64,000 nucleotides of DNA from Echinicola strongylocentroti. Its GTDB lineage: Bacteria > Bacteroidota > Bacteroidia > Cytophagales > Cyclobacteriaceae. The stretch covers positions 3,705,001-3,769,000 of the forward strand of contig NZ_CP030041.1 of assembly GCF_003260975.1 (NCBI RefSeq), given 5' to 3'. Position 1 is the stretch's first letter; the number at the start of each line of letters is the position of its first letter. The notes beneath the pieces are model-generated. The model had not been told where the DNA came from and searched no databases. It worked only from the letters and a program-made list of their open reading frames with translations. Below are positions 51,001-59,506 of this stretch, piece after piece. Position numbers and translations under genes: made by a program.

Positions 51001-51081
51001 ACGATGACGGCACTGTATTTTGTGCCGCTGGCGTACTGGGCGGTGAGTAGTGACAAGATTAGAGTAAAGAGCCAAGAATAA
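48028..51081 (+). CDS. RND efflux transporter permease 1
   Basis: A 1017-residue proton-driven inner-membrane pump of the HAE-1/AcrB type with twelve membrane helices and two large periplasmic loops. The start MVRFLLARPIAVTMVFVALMVFSLIA is typical. In helix 4 the proton-relay pair normally reading DD reads DN (LALGLGMLIDNAIIVLDN). The second half has VVMLGIMVNDAILKID. It follows the adaptor by 2 bp. A transposase gene and repeats separate it from the second permease. Confidence 0.93.
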   Translation: MVRFLLARPIAVTMVFVALMVFSLIAFTKLPVSLLPPIDVPQIVVKANYPNASPEAIEQNVLRPVRESLITLNGLEDMQSKAGSETGTVRLQFAYGTSMELAYIEVNEKIDRLTNSLPEELSRPQVIRINTNDIPMVRIQVVPKEGTDYAEVTKLAENVLKKRIEQLEGISLVDINGKQERVITVRPDKAVLAGLGMAEQDVINAITSGNRELPGISVKDGQYRYFLRLATRVDTPGDIENLPVSGPEGRAVPLGKVAEVQYRMEETMGYHLYGQRQGLVITVHKQAAAKMNELMEKVGESVGHFRQDYPQVDFAMTQDQSTLLNAGISNLQTSLLFGGLFAFGVLFIFMGNYRMPVIIGLSLPTSLVISFLVFQAAGISINVISLSGLALGLGMLIDNAIIVLDNITRKRQEGLPLFEACVQGVNEVMSALISSVLTTLAVFVPLVFLSGISGALFLDQAVSVAAILFVSLLVAFVLLPLLYRVFFSHKTWESNREDSRFFKAIVAWYKKGYQRVMANRKLSLALLLMLIPVFLLIGMALPTEGLPPIAKKDAVLEVDWNEPIGVAQNRDRIKEVMASLQGEFEHAEADVGVRQFLLFDGENSVQQATVYMDFKDQQSKERQTVQLEKMLGNTFPQATVEITDAPNAFDQLFASDIPYYEMRWKELESKRPVPAAEMGPWLEELPVTNWKKGPGLQEESAVLFRVDLEKLALYGIDIGALTGEIERLFGRYTIDEIRRFSEVTPIRLEGNKSDFMAILRSNHLEGKEDQRYALANFINVSYEDHYKYVTADKTGIYQSVSLTGAHPEEREGDLKEWGRGKNFSVSFAGQYFKDRENIRQLMGILGVAVLLLYFILAAQFESFVQPLIVIFTLPLGIGGALLMLWLTGTSLNVMSAIGLVVMLGIMVNDAILKIDTVNRLRERYALEHTGETSREILDRALFRAGEIRLKPILMTSITTILALLPVVFSAGLGADLQRPLVFSVIGGLTIGTMTALYFVPLAYWAVSSDKIRVKSQE

Positions 51082-51240
51082 AGAGAAAAGACAGGTAGTA
51101 AAAATACAGCGTTGAGTTGGGAGACTCAGCTTTTGTGGTCCCACGTCAGAGACGATGGGACAACGTCTAATCGTAGTTGTGCCGGGTCTCTGCCCCGGCA
51201 CTAATAAGCACTGAGTCTCTGACTCAAATAAAAAAGAATA
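51061..51240. repeat. REP-like structured repeat, copy A (left of transposase)
   Basis: From 51111 nearly identical to copy B (51801-51934). Four hairpins: TGAGT/ACTCA at 51113-51128, GTCCCA/TGGGAC at 51138-51161, GTGCCGGG/CCCGGCAC at 51179-51201, and TGAGTC/GACTCA at 51212-51226. It ends right at the transposase start. The upstream part overlaps the last codons of the permease gene. Confidence 0.85.
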
Positions 51241-51242
51241 AG

Positions 51243-51800
51243 ATGAATAATTCTGTAAAACCATACAGTATATCTGACCAACATGGAGTTTATTTTCTCA
51301 CCCTAACGGTTGTGGATTGGTTGGATGTTTTTACACGGAAAGAATATAAATTGGAAGTAGTGGACAGTTTGAATTATTGTGTGGGGAAGAAAGGATTGGA
51401 GCTTTATGCCTGGTGTTTGATGAGCAATCATTTGCACCTTTTGGCTAGGGCCAGAGAGCCGTTTAGGATAAGTGATTTCTTGCGGGATTTTAAGAAATAT
51501 GTTGCCGCGAGAATTCTTGATAGTTTGGGTCGGGAATCAATAGAATCTAGGAGGTCGTGGATACTTTCGAGAATGAAATTTAGAGGTGGACAGGTTAAGC
51601 GTGTGCTCAATTATAAGTTTTGGGAAGACAACAATCGAGCGATATGGATTGAGTCAAACAGTTTTCTAATACAAAAGCTTCATTATATCCATGAAAATCC
51701 GGTAAAGGCAATGATTGTAGAGAGTCCGGAAGATTATCTGTTTAGCAGTGCCCGGGATTATGCAGGAATGAAAGGTCTTGTAAAAGTAGCATTGATTTGA
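51243..51800 (+). CDS. REP-associated tyrosine transposase (RAYT, Y1 HUH family)
   Basis: A 185-residue single-domain transposase starting at MNNSVKPYS, right after repeat copy A. The HUH motif is in MSNHLHLLA (His-Leu-His), and the C-terminal helix YIHENPVKA is the RAYT signature with the candidate catalytic Tyr. The C-terminus LFSSARDYAG is also family-typical. RAYT enzymes cut and move hairpin REP elements, and related hairpins occur at least six times in the window. It interrupts the efflux operon. The frame is intact, so it is probably active. Confidence 0.92.
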   Translation: MNNSVKPYSISDQHGVYFLTLTVVDWLDVFTRKEYKLEVVDSLNYCVGKKGLELYAWCLMSNHLHLLARAREPFRISDFLRDFKKYVAARILDSLGRESIESRRSWILSRMKFRGGQVKRVLNYKFWEDNNRAIWIESNSFLIQKLHYIHENPVKAMIVESPEDYLFSSARDYAGMKGLVKVALI

Positions 51801-51934
51801 AGGACTGAGTCGGGAGACTCAACTTTTGTGGTCCCACGTCAGAGACGATGGGACAACGTCTAATCGTAGTTGTGCCGGGTCTCTGCCCCGGCACTAATAA
51901 GCACTGAGTCTCTGACTCAATTAAAAAAGAATAA
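51801..51934. repeat. REP-like structured repeat, copy B (right of transposase)
   Basis: Same four hairpins as copy A; the central about 110 bp are nearly identical. The two copies are in direct orientation and enclose the transposase gene exactly. Confidence 0.85.
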
Positions 51935-51940
51935 TACAAT

Positions 51941-51986
51941 ATGAGTAGTGAACCAATGAGCCCAAAGCTCACTACTCACTACTCAT
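51941..51986. repeat. 11-bp inverted repeat before the second permease
   Basis: ATGAGTAGTGA (51941-51951) pairs with TCACTACTCAT (51976-51986). It ends 15 bp before the permease start and could affect translation initiation. Confidence 0.55.
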
Positions 51987-52001
51987 ATCTCAAGACTATA
52001 A

Positions 52002-55000
52002 ATGAGTTCATTCAGGATCACGATATCGTTTTTTGTGCTGGCCATCATTGGCTTTGCGCTGGTGCCACGGCTGACCGTGGAGCTGAACCCACGTGAGCAG
52101 CAGCCTGTGCTGAGTGTTTCCTTTGGGGTGTCGCAGGCGGCACCGGAGCTGGTCGAAAAGCTCGGTACGGCACCACTCGAAGGGCTTTTTTCGCAGTTGT
52201 CGGAGCTGAAGAAGATCGAGTCGGTATCCAACTATAGCAGTGGCCAGGTCACGCTACGCTTTGACAAGCACACCGATATGGAGTTCAAGAAATTTGAGGT
52301 GGCCTCCCTGATCCGGCAGGTGTACCCTTCCTTGGACCAAAAGGTGAGCTATCCGCTGATCTACCAGTCTGCGCAGCGCAATGAAGAGCCGCCCATTCTC
52401 CAGTACAGCATCAATGCACCCTTTGCGCCCTTTGAGATCAAGAAAGTAACCGAGGACGTGCTGAAGTCCGTGCTTACGCGGTTTGACGAGGTGGAGGAAA
52501 TCCAGGTGTACGGGGCCAACGACCTTCAGCTTTATGTGACGTACGACATCCAGAAATTACAGGCCTTTGGCCTGACCCGCGGCATGCTTACGGGAGTCCT
52601 GCGCAATGCCTTCGGGACAAGCTATCCGGGGATGGCGGTAAACCACCAGGGGGAAGCGCTGTTTGTCCAGCTGGACCGCAGCTTGGGCAGTTTGGAGCAA
52701 TTGGAAAACCTACGGATCATAAGCCGTGGCGGCAAGGACATCTACCTTCGGGACCTCGCCCGTCTTACCTTGGAAGAGGCCGAACCCAGCCGGTATTACC
52801 GTATCAATGGCAACAACTCCGTGACCATGAGCATCACCAGCCGGCCGGGCGTGAACAAGGTGGTGTTGGCCAAAAAACTGAGGGAAGCTGTCGAGCAGGC
52901 CGGACAATTGCTGCCATCAGGCTATGATGTGCGACTTGAGCAGGACGATACCGAGTACCTGTCCAAGGAACTGCACAAGATCTACCAGCGCTCTGGGCTT
53001 TCTATCCTGATCTTGGTGGTCTTTATCTTTCTGATCAACCGCAACTGGCGGTACCTGACCGTGCTGTTTCTCGGGATACTGGTGAACCTGAGCATCACCG
53101 GGATTGTCCTGTATGCACTGGGTACGCACCTGCACCTGTACAGCATTGCGGGACTGACGATTTCCTTTGGGCTGATCGTGGACAATGCCATCATCATGAT
53201 CGACCACTTGCACAAACACCGCAACAGGAAGGTTTTTCTTGCGCTTTTGGCCGCATCCTTCACGACGATCGCGGCATTGCTGATGGTGTTTCTGCTGCCC
53301 GAGGAAGACCAGCGCAACCTGACGGACTTTGCGGTAGTGGTGGCGGTGATGCTGGCGGTGTCCCTGTTGGTGGCACTGTTGTTTACCCCGGCCATGTACG
53401 GGCTGTTGTTTGGCGAAAAAGCCAGGAAGGGACGAAAGCTGACCTTGCCGCAGCTGCGGAAAAGGGCGGTCTGGTTCAGGAGGTATTTTGGTACGATCGG
53501 CTTTGTGGCGCGGTTCCGGAAAACACTTATCGTGCTGCTCGTATTGCTCTTTGGCTTGCCCATATTTTACCTTCCGGCCAAATGGGAGGGGCAGGACTGG
53601 TACAACAAGACCATTGGCAGCACGGTCTACCAAGAGGATCTCCGTCCTTATGTGGACAAGGCACTGGGCGGATCGCTGCGCATGTTTGTGCGCGGGGTGT
53701 TCGAAAAATCGGGTTACCGGGAAGCAGCCCAGACCCGTTTGTATGTGAATATCCGGCTGCCCTTTGGCAATACGCTCGATCAAATGGATTTTATCGTACG
53801 GGAATTTGAGGAATTCCTGAATGGGGTGAAGGGCGTGGACAAGTTTGTCAGTAGCGTTTATTCTGGGCAACAAGCTTCGATCACCATCACTTTTGAGGAG
53901 GCCTATGAGAATTCTGCGCTTCCCTATCAGCTGAAAGGGCGGCTGTCGGTAAAGGCCACCGACTGGAGTGGTGCCAACTGGAGCATTTATGGTGTGGGGC
54001 AGGGCTTCTCGGCCGGTCCCGGTGGAGAGGGAATCCCTTCCTTTACGGTCATGATGAAGGGGTACAATTTTGACGAACTGGAGCGGCAGTCGGAGGTGCT
54101 CGCCGAAAAGCTGGAACGGCACAAACGTATCCAAGAGGTAAACACCAATGAACGAATGGGCTACAGGGAAAGGACCTCAGAGGAATTTGTGCTGCGATTT
54201 GACCAACGGCAGTTGGCACTCCAGCGGGTCAACCAGTACGAGGTGATCAGCGCATTGGAGGCTGTGTCCAAGCCCACGCGTACTTCCCTTTACCTGAGCC
54301 TGGACGATACCCATTACGGGGTGATGGTAAGGGAGGAAGATTCGGAGGGTTTTTCCCGGTTTGACCTGGAGGAGACCACCCTGATCAGTGGTGAAGACCG
54401 GATGTTCAAGGTGTCCAGCTTGGGTACGCTGCGGAAGGAAACCACCACCAATTCCCTGCATAAGGAAGACCGCCAGTACATCCGTAGGGTGGCCTTTGAA
54501 TACATGGGCTCGCGGAAGTTTGGCAGCGAGTACTTGGATGAGGTACTGGAAGAGATGACGGCCAGTATGCCCATCGGTTATTCGGCAGAGACTTCGTCTT
54601 ACTACTGGGGCCGTGACAAGGCCAAGCGGCAGTACACCTTGCTGCTGGTACTCATCGTGGCTATTTTCTTTATCTGCGGAGTGCTTTTTGAAAACCTTAA
54701 GCAGCCGTTTTATATCATTGCCGTGATTCCGATTGCCTTTATCGGGCTGTTTTTGATCTTTTCGCTGTTTGATTTTTACTTTGATCAGGGCGGTTATGCG
54801 GCCTTTGTCATGCTGGGAGGTCTGGCCGTAAATGCGGCCATCTTTATCGTCAACGACCTGAACAATCGCCAAAGCGGACGCTATAACCGCAATGTACTGA
54901 AGGCTGTCGCGGGCAAGGCCATTCCGATCCTATTGACGGTACTTTCGACCTGCTTTGGGCTGATCCCTTTTATCATGGAGGGCCAAAACGAAATTTTCTG

Positions 55001-55124
55001 GTTTTCACTGGCCATTGGTACCATCGGTGGACTGGTGTTCAGCATGGTGGGGGTGTTTTTTGCCCTGCCGGTATTCCTGTGGAGGAATAAGAGTAGGAGG
55101 TGTAGGGGAAGTATTGTGGATTAA
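52002..55124 (+). CDS. RND efflux transporter permease 2
   Basis: A 1040-residue RND pump, paralogue of the upstream permease. The N-terminal helix is FRITISFFVLAIIGFALVP. Helix 4 again carries a DN pair (ISFGLIVDNAIIMIDHLHK). The second half has VMLGGLAVNAAIFIVND, so its acidic residue is replaced by Asn-Ala. An adaptor with two different permeases resembles heteromeric pumps of the MdtBC type. Because the transposase lies upstream, it may need read-through or its own promoter. Confidence 0.92.
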   Translation: MSSFRITISFFVLAIIGFALVPRLTVELNPREQQPVLSVSFGVSQAAPELVEKLGTAPLEGLFSQLSELKKIESVSNYSSGQVTLRFDKHTDMEFKKFEVASLIRQVYPSLDQKVSYPLIYQSAQRNEEPPILQYSINAPFAPFEIKKVTEDVLKSVLTRFDEVEEIQVYGANDLQLYVTYDIQKLQAFGLTRGMLTGVLRNAFGTSYPGMAVNHQGEALFVQLDRSLGSLEQLENLRIISRGGKDIYLRDLARLTLEEAEPSRYYRINGNNSVTMSITSRPGVNKVVLAKKLREAVEQAGQLLPSGYDVRLEQDDTEYLSKELHKIYQRSGLSILILVVFIFLINRNWRYLTVLFLGILVNLSITGIVLYALGTHLHLYSIAGLTISFGLIVDNAIIMIDHLHKHRNRKVFLALLAASFTTIAALLMVFLLPEEDQRNLTDFAVVVAVMLAVSLLVALLFTPAMYGLLFGEKARKGRKLTLPQLRKRAVWFRRYFGTIGFVARFRKTLIVLLVLLFGLPIFYLPAKWEGQDWYNKTIGSTVYQEDLRPYVDKALGGSLRMFVRGVFEKSGYREAAQTRLYVNIRLPFGNTLDQMDFIVREFEEFLNGVKGVDKFVSSVYSGQQASITITFEEAYENSALPYQLKGRLSVKATDWSGANWSIYGVGQGFSAGPGGEGIPSFTVMMKGYNFDELERQSEVLAEKLERHKRIQEVNTNERMGYRERTSEEFVLRFDQRQLALQRVNQYEVISALEAVSKPTRTSLYLSLDDTHYGVMVREEDSEGFSRFDLEETTLISGEDRMFKVSSLGTLRKETTTNSLHKEDRQYIRRVAFEYMGSRKFGSEYLDEVLEEMTASMPIGYSAETSSYYWGRDKAKRQYTLLLVLIVAIFFICGVLFENLKQPFYIIAVIPIAFIGLFLIFSLFDFYFDQGGYAAFVMLGGLAVNAAIFIVNDLNNRQSGRYNRNVLKAVAGKAIPILLTVLSTCFGLIPFIMEGQNEIFWFSLAIGTIGGLVFSMVGVFFALPVFLWRNKSRRCRGSIVD

Positions 55125-55297
55125 GATTATAGAGCCGCTAAACAAAGAGAAAGGTGCTTTCTGTGGGTTGTTCTGAAAGGAGTACATATGCCAGAGACCT
55201 TGGCTGGTCTAACTATCACCATTGCCATCCACAAATAGTTTATGATTTCTGTTTTGTTAAGGATTCAGCTCAGGTTGGGGCATGAGGTATGCTTTAT

Positions 55298-56641
55298 TCA
55301 CTGCGGAGGTTTCTCTATTTTCAACCCTACTTTATAAAGTTTGAAGTAATCCAATTCGATGTCCTCATCCGGTTTCTCTTTCATCCAAAGATCCCCATTT
55401 CGCATAAGCATGCTTGATACCTCTAATCCGGACGGAATGATGTCATTTAGCCTATTTCCTAAAGAATCAAAAATAGTGATCCTTGAACGATATTTCCTTT
55501 GCATCCGCTGTCGAAAGGTCTTGGCCTCTTCTGGGGTTTTATTGCCTTTTGACGTTTCTAAATCTACAGCGTCGTAACCAGGGAAGTAGGCTATTACGAA
55601 ATAGTCATTTAGTTTTTTGATGTTTAAAATCCGACCCGTTTTAATATACAGACTGATCATTTCACTTCTCGATAATGGTGCCTGTGATCCTTTAAAATAA
55701 TGGTAATCAAGTAAGTTCAAAGGGGTTTGAGAAGATAGGGAGTATGGAGGTACAGTGTTATAGATATAGATAGTGGGATCACCACCAAACACAATGTAGA
55801 GTAAGTCGCTGTCAAATGTAAATACGGGATAATGGGCTGATATAAAAAAGTGGAGGCCGTTTCGATAAAGACTTGTTTTAGGAAGCGTAATAATGGGCTT
55901 TTTATTCCCTGTAGAAGGATTCAGTATGTTGAGAAAAAACATTTCTTTATAATTAAACCCGGATTATGCGTTAGGAATCGTAGTGAGAGCTGAAATTGCA
56001 AGAAAATCAGTTAGTTTGGAGGCATTAGCGTAGCACCGCTACGGTTATGCCGAAAACTAAAGTGAAACGGCTGATTTTGAAGCAGTTTCAGGTCGCAACA
56101 GATAGGTTAATGCATATTCCGGGTTAAAGAAATTTGAGGATGATTGATTTACATATAGATAGTCGCTTCTGAATTTTTCCATACCATAGCCCATTGCCTT
56201 TATTGAAAAGGAGGGGATTTGAAAATCATCTATCCTTGTTTGAGACAAAAGGTTACGTGAAAAATCGTATGATAAGAACCCTTTATAACCATAAGCGATG
56301 AATGAGCTATCCGAATTTAATCTCAATGAGGATAGAAGTCCACCATAACCATCAGGCACATCTCCCAGTTTTGAAAATGACGATTGAATACTTCCATTAA
56401 AATCGGCAATAAAAATTTCTTCAGAATAGGGTAAGTTTTCCGAGAAAAGAACAGTTTCCGAAACGGGGTCTATATCATGGACAGTAGTGATTCCCAAGTA
56501 ATCGATCTGGATGCTGTCCAGCTTTTCCAACGTGACCGAAATTTGGCTGTTTTCCGATTTGGAAGTCTTATTATCCTTATTTGCGCAAGAAAACAAGAGC
56601 AAAAGGAGGACAAGTCCCACAATATTAGTGTAAGATTTCAT
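55298..56641 (-). pseudogene. DUF4221-like lipoprotein gene split by a 166-bp element
   Basis: The N-terminal part (56641 down to about 56124) has a lipobox LLLFSC and propeller strands; the C-terminal part (55957 down to 55298) starts before MFFLNILNPSTG. Between them lies the element at 55958-56123. Removing the element and one TTAAA copy joins the halves in frame (SSSNFF to NYKEMFF) into 390 residues, the same size as the DUF4221 protein at 57923. The element adds stop codons, so only a truncated N-terminal product could be made. It overlaps the next minus-strand gene by 4 bp. Confidence 0.85.
55958..56123. mobile_element. 166-bp inverted-repeat (MITE-like) element, TTAAA target duplication
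   Basis: The ends CCCGGATTATGCGTTA and TTAATGCATATTCCGGG are inverted repeats. Flanks are TTAAA at 55953-55957 and 56124-56128. Same length as the copy at 15755-15920. Confidence 0.85.
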
Positions 56642-57732
56642 AGGCTGAGGTGTTTGCTAAGGTCGAAAATAGCCACATTTGGGTTTTGGTCCCTAGTGAT
56701 GCCGTAGAGGATACCATTTTTACTATCCATCGAAAAACTCAGGATGGGATAATCAAGCTGGAAATTATTGATAAAATTACCTTCATAGTCAAATTGAAAA
56801 AGTTGAGGGTTGGATGTTAAGGCATCATCGCTATCTGTATTTTGTCCAACATACAAGGCGAAAAAGTACTCTTCTTGAAGATACAATTGCGTGTAGTACG
56901 TCGTCAATGGATCATCAAATACCGGATAAGTGGTCTTATTATAATGGTGAAGTTGAAATTTCGGGTCTTGGTTTACTGGGCCTTGGATATAAAGACGCTT
57001 TACCGTGTGAATGTTGAAAATTTCGAAAAAGTCCTTTAGTACTCCCGTGATACCCACCAAGGTTTTATCGTTAGAAGTGGTTAACGGACCTTGGCAAATG
57101 AGTGAAACGGTTAATGGGGACAGTTTTTCATTTTCGACCATGTTATTCCATGTACCAATGGTCTTCAAAGTGTCTTCTTCTAGGTTAATTTCGGCAAGTT
57201 TGTCCCATGTTTGGGCGGTTTTGACCAAGTAAGAACTCGGTGAAGTCAATGATATTTGAGTTGTGAAATTTAAGTTGGTGGGAGTTTTGAGCTGCTTTTG
57301 TGTCAATTTAGTGGTGTCAGCCCCATGGATATTATAGAAATTGAGTGTTCTGCGGTTGCCGTCAAATGTGAAAAATTCCCCTTCTGAAAAACCCGGCTCC
57401 ATCCCCGTAGATTGCACCATTTCACCTGGACCAAATCCTTTTTTTCCTATGGAACCAATAAAAGAATCATTTTCTAGGTCGTACAGATAAAATAAATCGG
57501 TTTCTAAATTAGCGTTTTGGGCCACGACAAGGTGATTGTCCAAGAATAGAATATGCCGTGGATTAAGAAATTCCTGAAAATTGAGCTTTCTCCCATTCAA
57601 TTGGGTGGGGGGAGGGATGTCTTCTGTAGTAAACCGGATAATGGTTTCCAGTTCAGATCTTTTAAACTCCTTTTTAGATTGACAGTTCACCATCATAATC
57701 ATGACAAGAAATATAATGAGAATCCTTCGCAT
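56638..57732 (-). CDS. BF3164-like beta-propeller lipoprotein
   Basis: A 364-residue lipoprotein with lipobox MMVNC (Cys about 17). Propeller motifs: FIGSIGKKGFGPGEMVQ, GNRRTLNFYNI and, at the end, SMDSKNGILYGITRDQNPNVAIFDL. The same ending is seen in the propeller at 42326. It is the upstream partner of the split DUF4221 gene (4-bp overlap). Function unknown; likely envelope binding or structural role. Confidence 0.85.
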   Translation of the reverse strand: MRRILIIFLVMIMMVNCQSKKEFKRSELETIIRFTTEDIPPPTQLNGRKLNFQEFLNPRHILFLDNHLVVAQNANLETDLFYLYDLENDSFIGSIGKKGFGPGEMVQSTGMEPGFSEGEFFTFDGNRRTLNFYNIHGADTTKLTQKQLKTPTNLNFTTQISLTSPSSYLVKTAQTWDKLAEINLEEDTLKTIGTWNNMVENEKLSPLTVSLICQGPLTTSNDKTLVGITGVLKDFFEIFNIHTVKRLYIQGPVNQDPKFQLHHYNKTTYPVFDDPLTTYYTQLYLQEEYFFALYVGQNTDSDDALTSNPQLFQFDYEGNFINNFQLDYPILSFSMDSKNGILYGITRDQNPNVAIFDLSKHLSL

Positions 57733-57922
57733 GGCTAAAAGTTGTAATGGTTGAGGTGTAGTAAAACTATTAAAATAGTTTATTAACTAAAAGGTTTTTA
57801 GTTAGTTTTATTTATCTTGGGCGATAATTGGCCATTGGTTTGCAGCATGGCATTATCCCATACCGGCAGCATCGTGTTGACACCCTTGGAAAAATAGCTA
57901 TCACCTAAAATAAACATATAAA

Positions 57923-59116
57923 ATGAGATCGTTGAAAACTACCCTAGCATGCACTGTAACGGTTTTGATAAGTTTGGTTTCCTGTGGGGAATCTGAGAAG
58001 AGGAAACCTGCGGGGCCGACCGCTGAGCTGAAACTCGAGGTGGTAGATTCCTTAATAGTCGATGAGTTGGAGCCGTTGGTGATGGATGATCATCGAGGTG
58101 ATTTGGGGTATTATTTGCTCAGAAATACCAAAAGCCGCCAGCCGCTGTTGGTGGATGAACAAGGGACGGTGATTCAGGAGTTTGATATTCTTAATGACGG
58201 ACCGGATGGAATAGGCAGCTATGGTTCAGGGTATCGACTGCTTGATGATACCACTTGGGTGGCACAAAACCTGATGGATGGATATTATATTTTTGATTAT
58301 CAAGGAAGCAGAAAGAAGCACCTGTCCCCTCATCGGGCCGGCTTGTTCTCTATTTCTGTATATGCCAATCGAACGACATTTACGCCCTATTTGAAAGGAG
58401 GCAAAGCCCACATTCTGGGAGAAGAGCCCAATGCCTTTGACCATAAGTCCATCAGTGCTAAAGAACTCGGGAGTAAATTTTATGACAGTGCCAAGACTAT
58501 TTTTGATTACGAAGTGCAATCGGAGGATTTTAAATTAATAAGTACTTTCCCCAAGGCTTGGAGGCCTAAGGCAGAGGAGCGCTATGTGGGACTTTCCTTT
58601 CCGTTGGTGACCATCAATCGCAAAAGCCTAAAAATGGCTTTACTGCCTACAGTGGGCAATCAACTGTTTATCTATGATTATTCTGGGGATAGCCCCGTTT
58701 TGGAAGATACCGTGCTGCTGTCCCATCGGCATCGTCCAGATACAGCTCCAGATGCCAAGCTGGATGCAGAAAAGTGGCTAGAAGATTATCCCTTGTTTAC
58801 GGATTTGAGGGTGTGTGGGGATGGTTTTTTGGTGGGTTTTTATACTCGGATTCCTGCCGATGTCCTGAAGGAGCTCAGGGCCAAAAGTGAGGAGTATTAT
58901 AAGCTTCCTGAATTTAAGAAGGCCTCCGCCCAATACGCTAAACCGTACCATATGCTGGTCCAAAATGGTGAGCAAGTAGGGGTAATTGATGAATTGCCCG
59001 TGCATGGAGGAATTAACTTTGCTGATGAAGATGGATTTATCTATGTCAATGATAACAGTGATCCTGAAGTGGAAAGGGATTATAATGTGTTTTATAAATT
59101 AAAGGTGAAGCAGTAA
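57923..59116 (+). CDS. DUF4221 family lipoprotein
   Basis: A 397-residue lipoprotein with lipobox LVSC (Cys about 21). It has the DUF4221 pattern of propeller-like repeats (LLVDEQGTVIQEFDILNDGPDGIGSYGSGYRLLDD, YIFDYQGS) and ends INFADEDGFIYVNDNSDPEVERDYNVFYKL. Divergent from the BF3164-like gene by 190 bp. With the two preceding genes it forms a group of propeller lipoproteins next to the peptide and efflux region. Molecular role unknown. Confidence 0.82.
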   Translation: MRSLKTTLACTVTVLISLVSCGESEKRKPAGPTAELKLEVVDSLIVDELEPLVMDDHRGDLGYYLLRNTKSRQPLLVDEQGTVIQEFDILNDGPDGIGSYGSGYRLLDDTTWVAQNLMDGYYIFDYQGSRKKHLSPHRAGLFSISVYANRTTFTPYLKGGKAHILGEEPNAFDHKSISAKELGSKFYDSAKTIFDYEVQSEDFKLISTFPKAWRPKAEERYVGLSFPLVTINRKSLKMALLPTVGNQLFIYDYSGDSPVLEDTVLLSHRHRPDTAPDAKLDAEKWLEDYPLFTDLRVCGDGFLVGFYTRIPADVLKELRAKSEEYYKLPEFKKASAQYAKPYHMLVQNGEQVGVIDELPVHGGINFADEDGFIYVNDNSDPEVERDYNVFYKLKVKQ

Positions 59117-59348
59117 AACTTATTTTAAACCGGGTTAAGAAATAGTCTTTTGCAAAAAAAAGATTAGCCCTTAAAAAAAACTTTTTTCGAGGTTGAAATT
59201 ACCAAAAATGTAAATAATCGGCCTGATTTTGCTTAAAACAAGGGCTATTTCGACAGCGCAAACGGTTTCGGTTTGAAAATATCGAATCTATAAGTATTTA
59301 ACCTTAAAGTTGCTGAAATGTTAATTTTATATATTTTTTATTGATGTA

Positions 59349-59380
59349 TTTGCAATAATGGATTCTCTTCTTTACGTTTG
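59349..59380 (+). promoter_or_regulatory. Promoter for the secreted protein at 59507
   Basis: TTTG (59349-59352), a 20-bp spacer and TACGTTTG (59373-59380) match the Bacteroidota -33/-7 consensus. The flanking TTAATTTTA-TATTTTT segment is shared with the promoter at 60828. Confidence 0.65.
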
Positions 59381-59506
59381 AAGTACAATCACGTGATTCA
59401 TTAATTAATAGTACCTGCCCAAAATAATTAGCCTCAGAAAATCCGGTGAAGTCCATCGGGAGGTTTTTACAAGAGTTAGTTTGTTAACCCTTAAAACTTT
59501 AAAACC

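Noticed and set aside
51061..51934. CRISPR array or composite transposon with IS ends
   Set aside because: Only two direct copies with a gene between them and strong internal hairpins; the HUH transposase explains them as REP-type elements. No spacers or cas genes.
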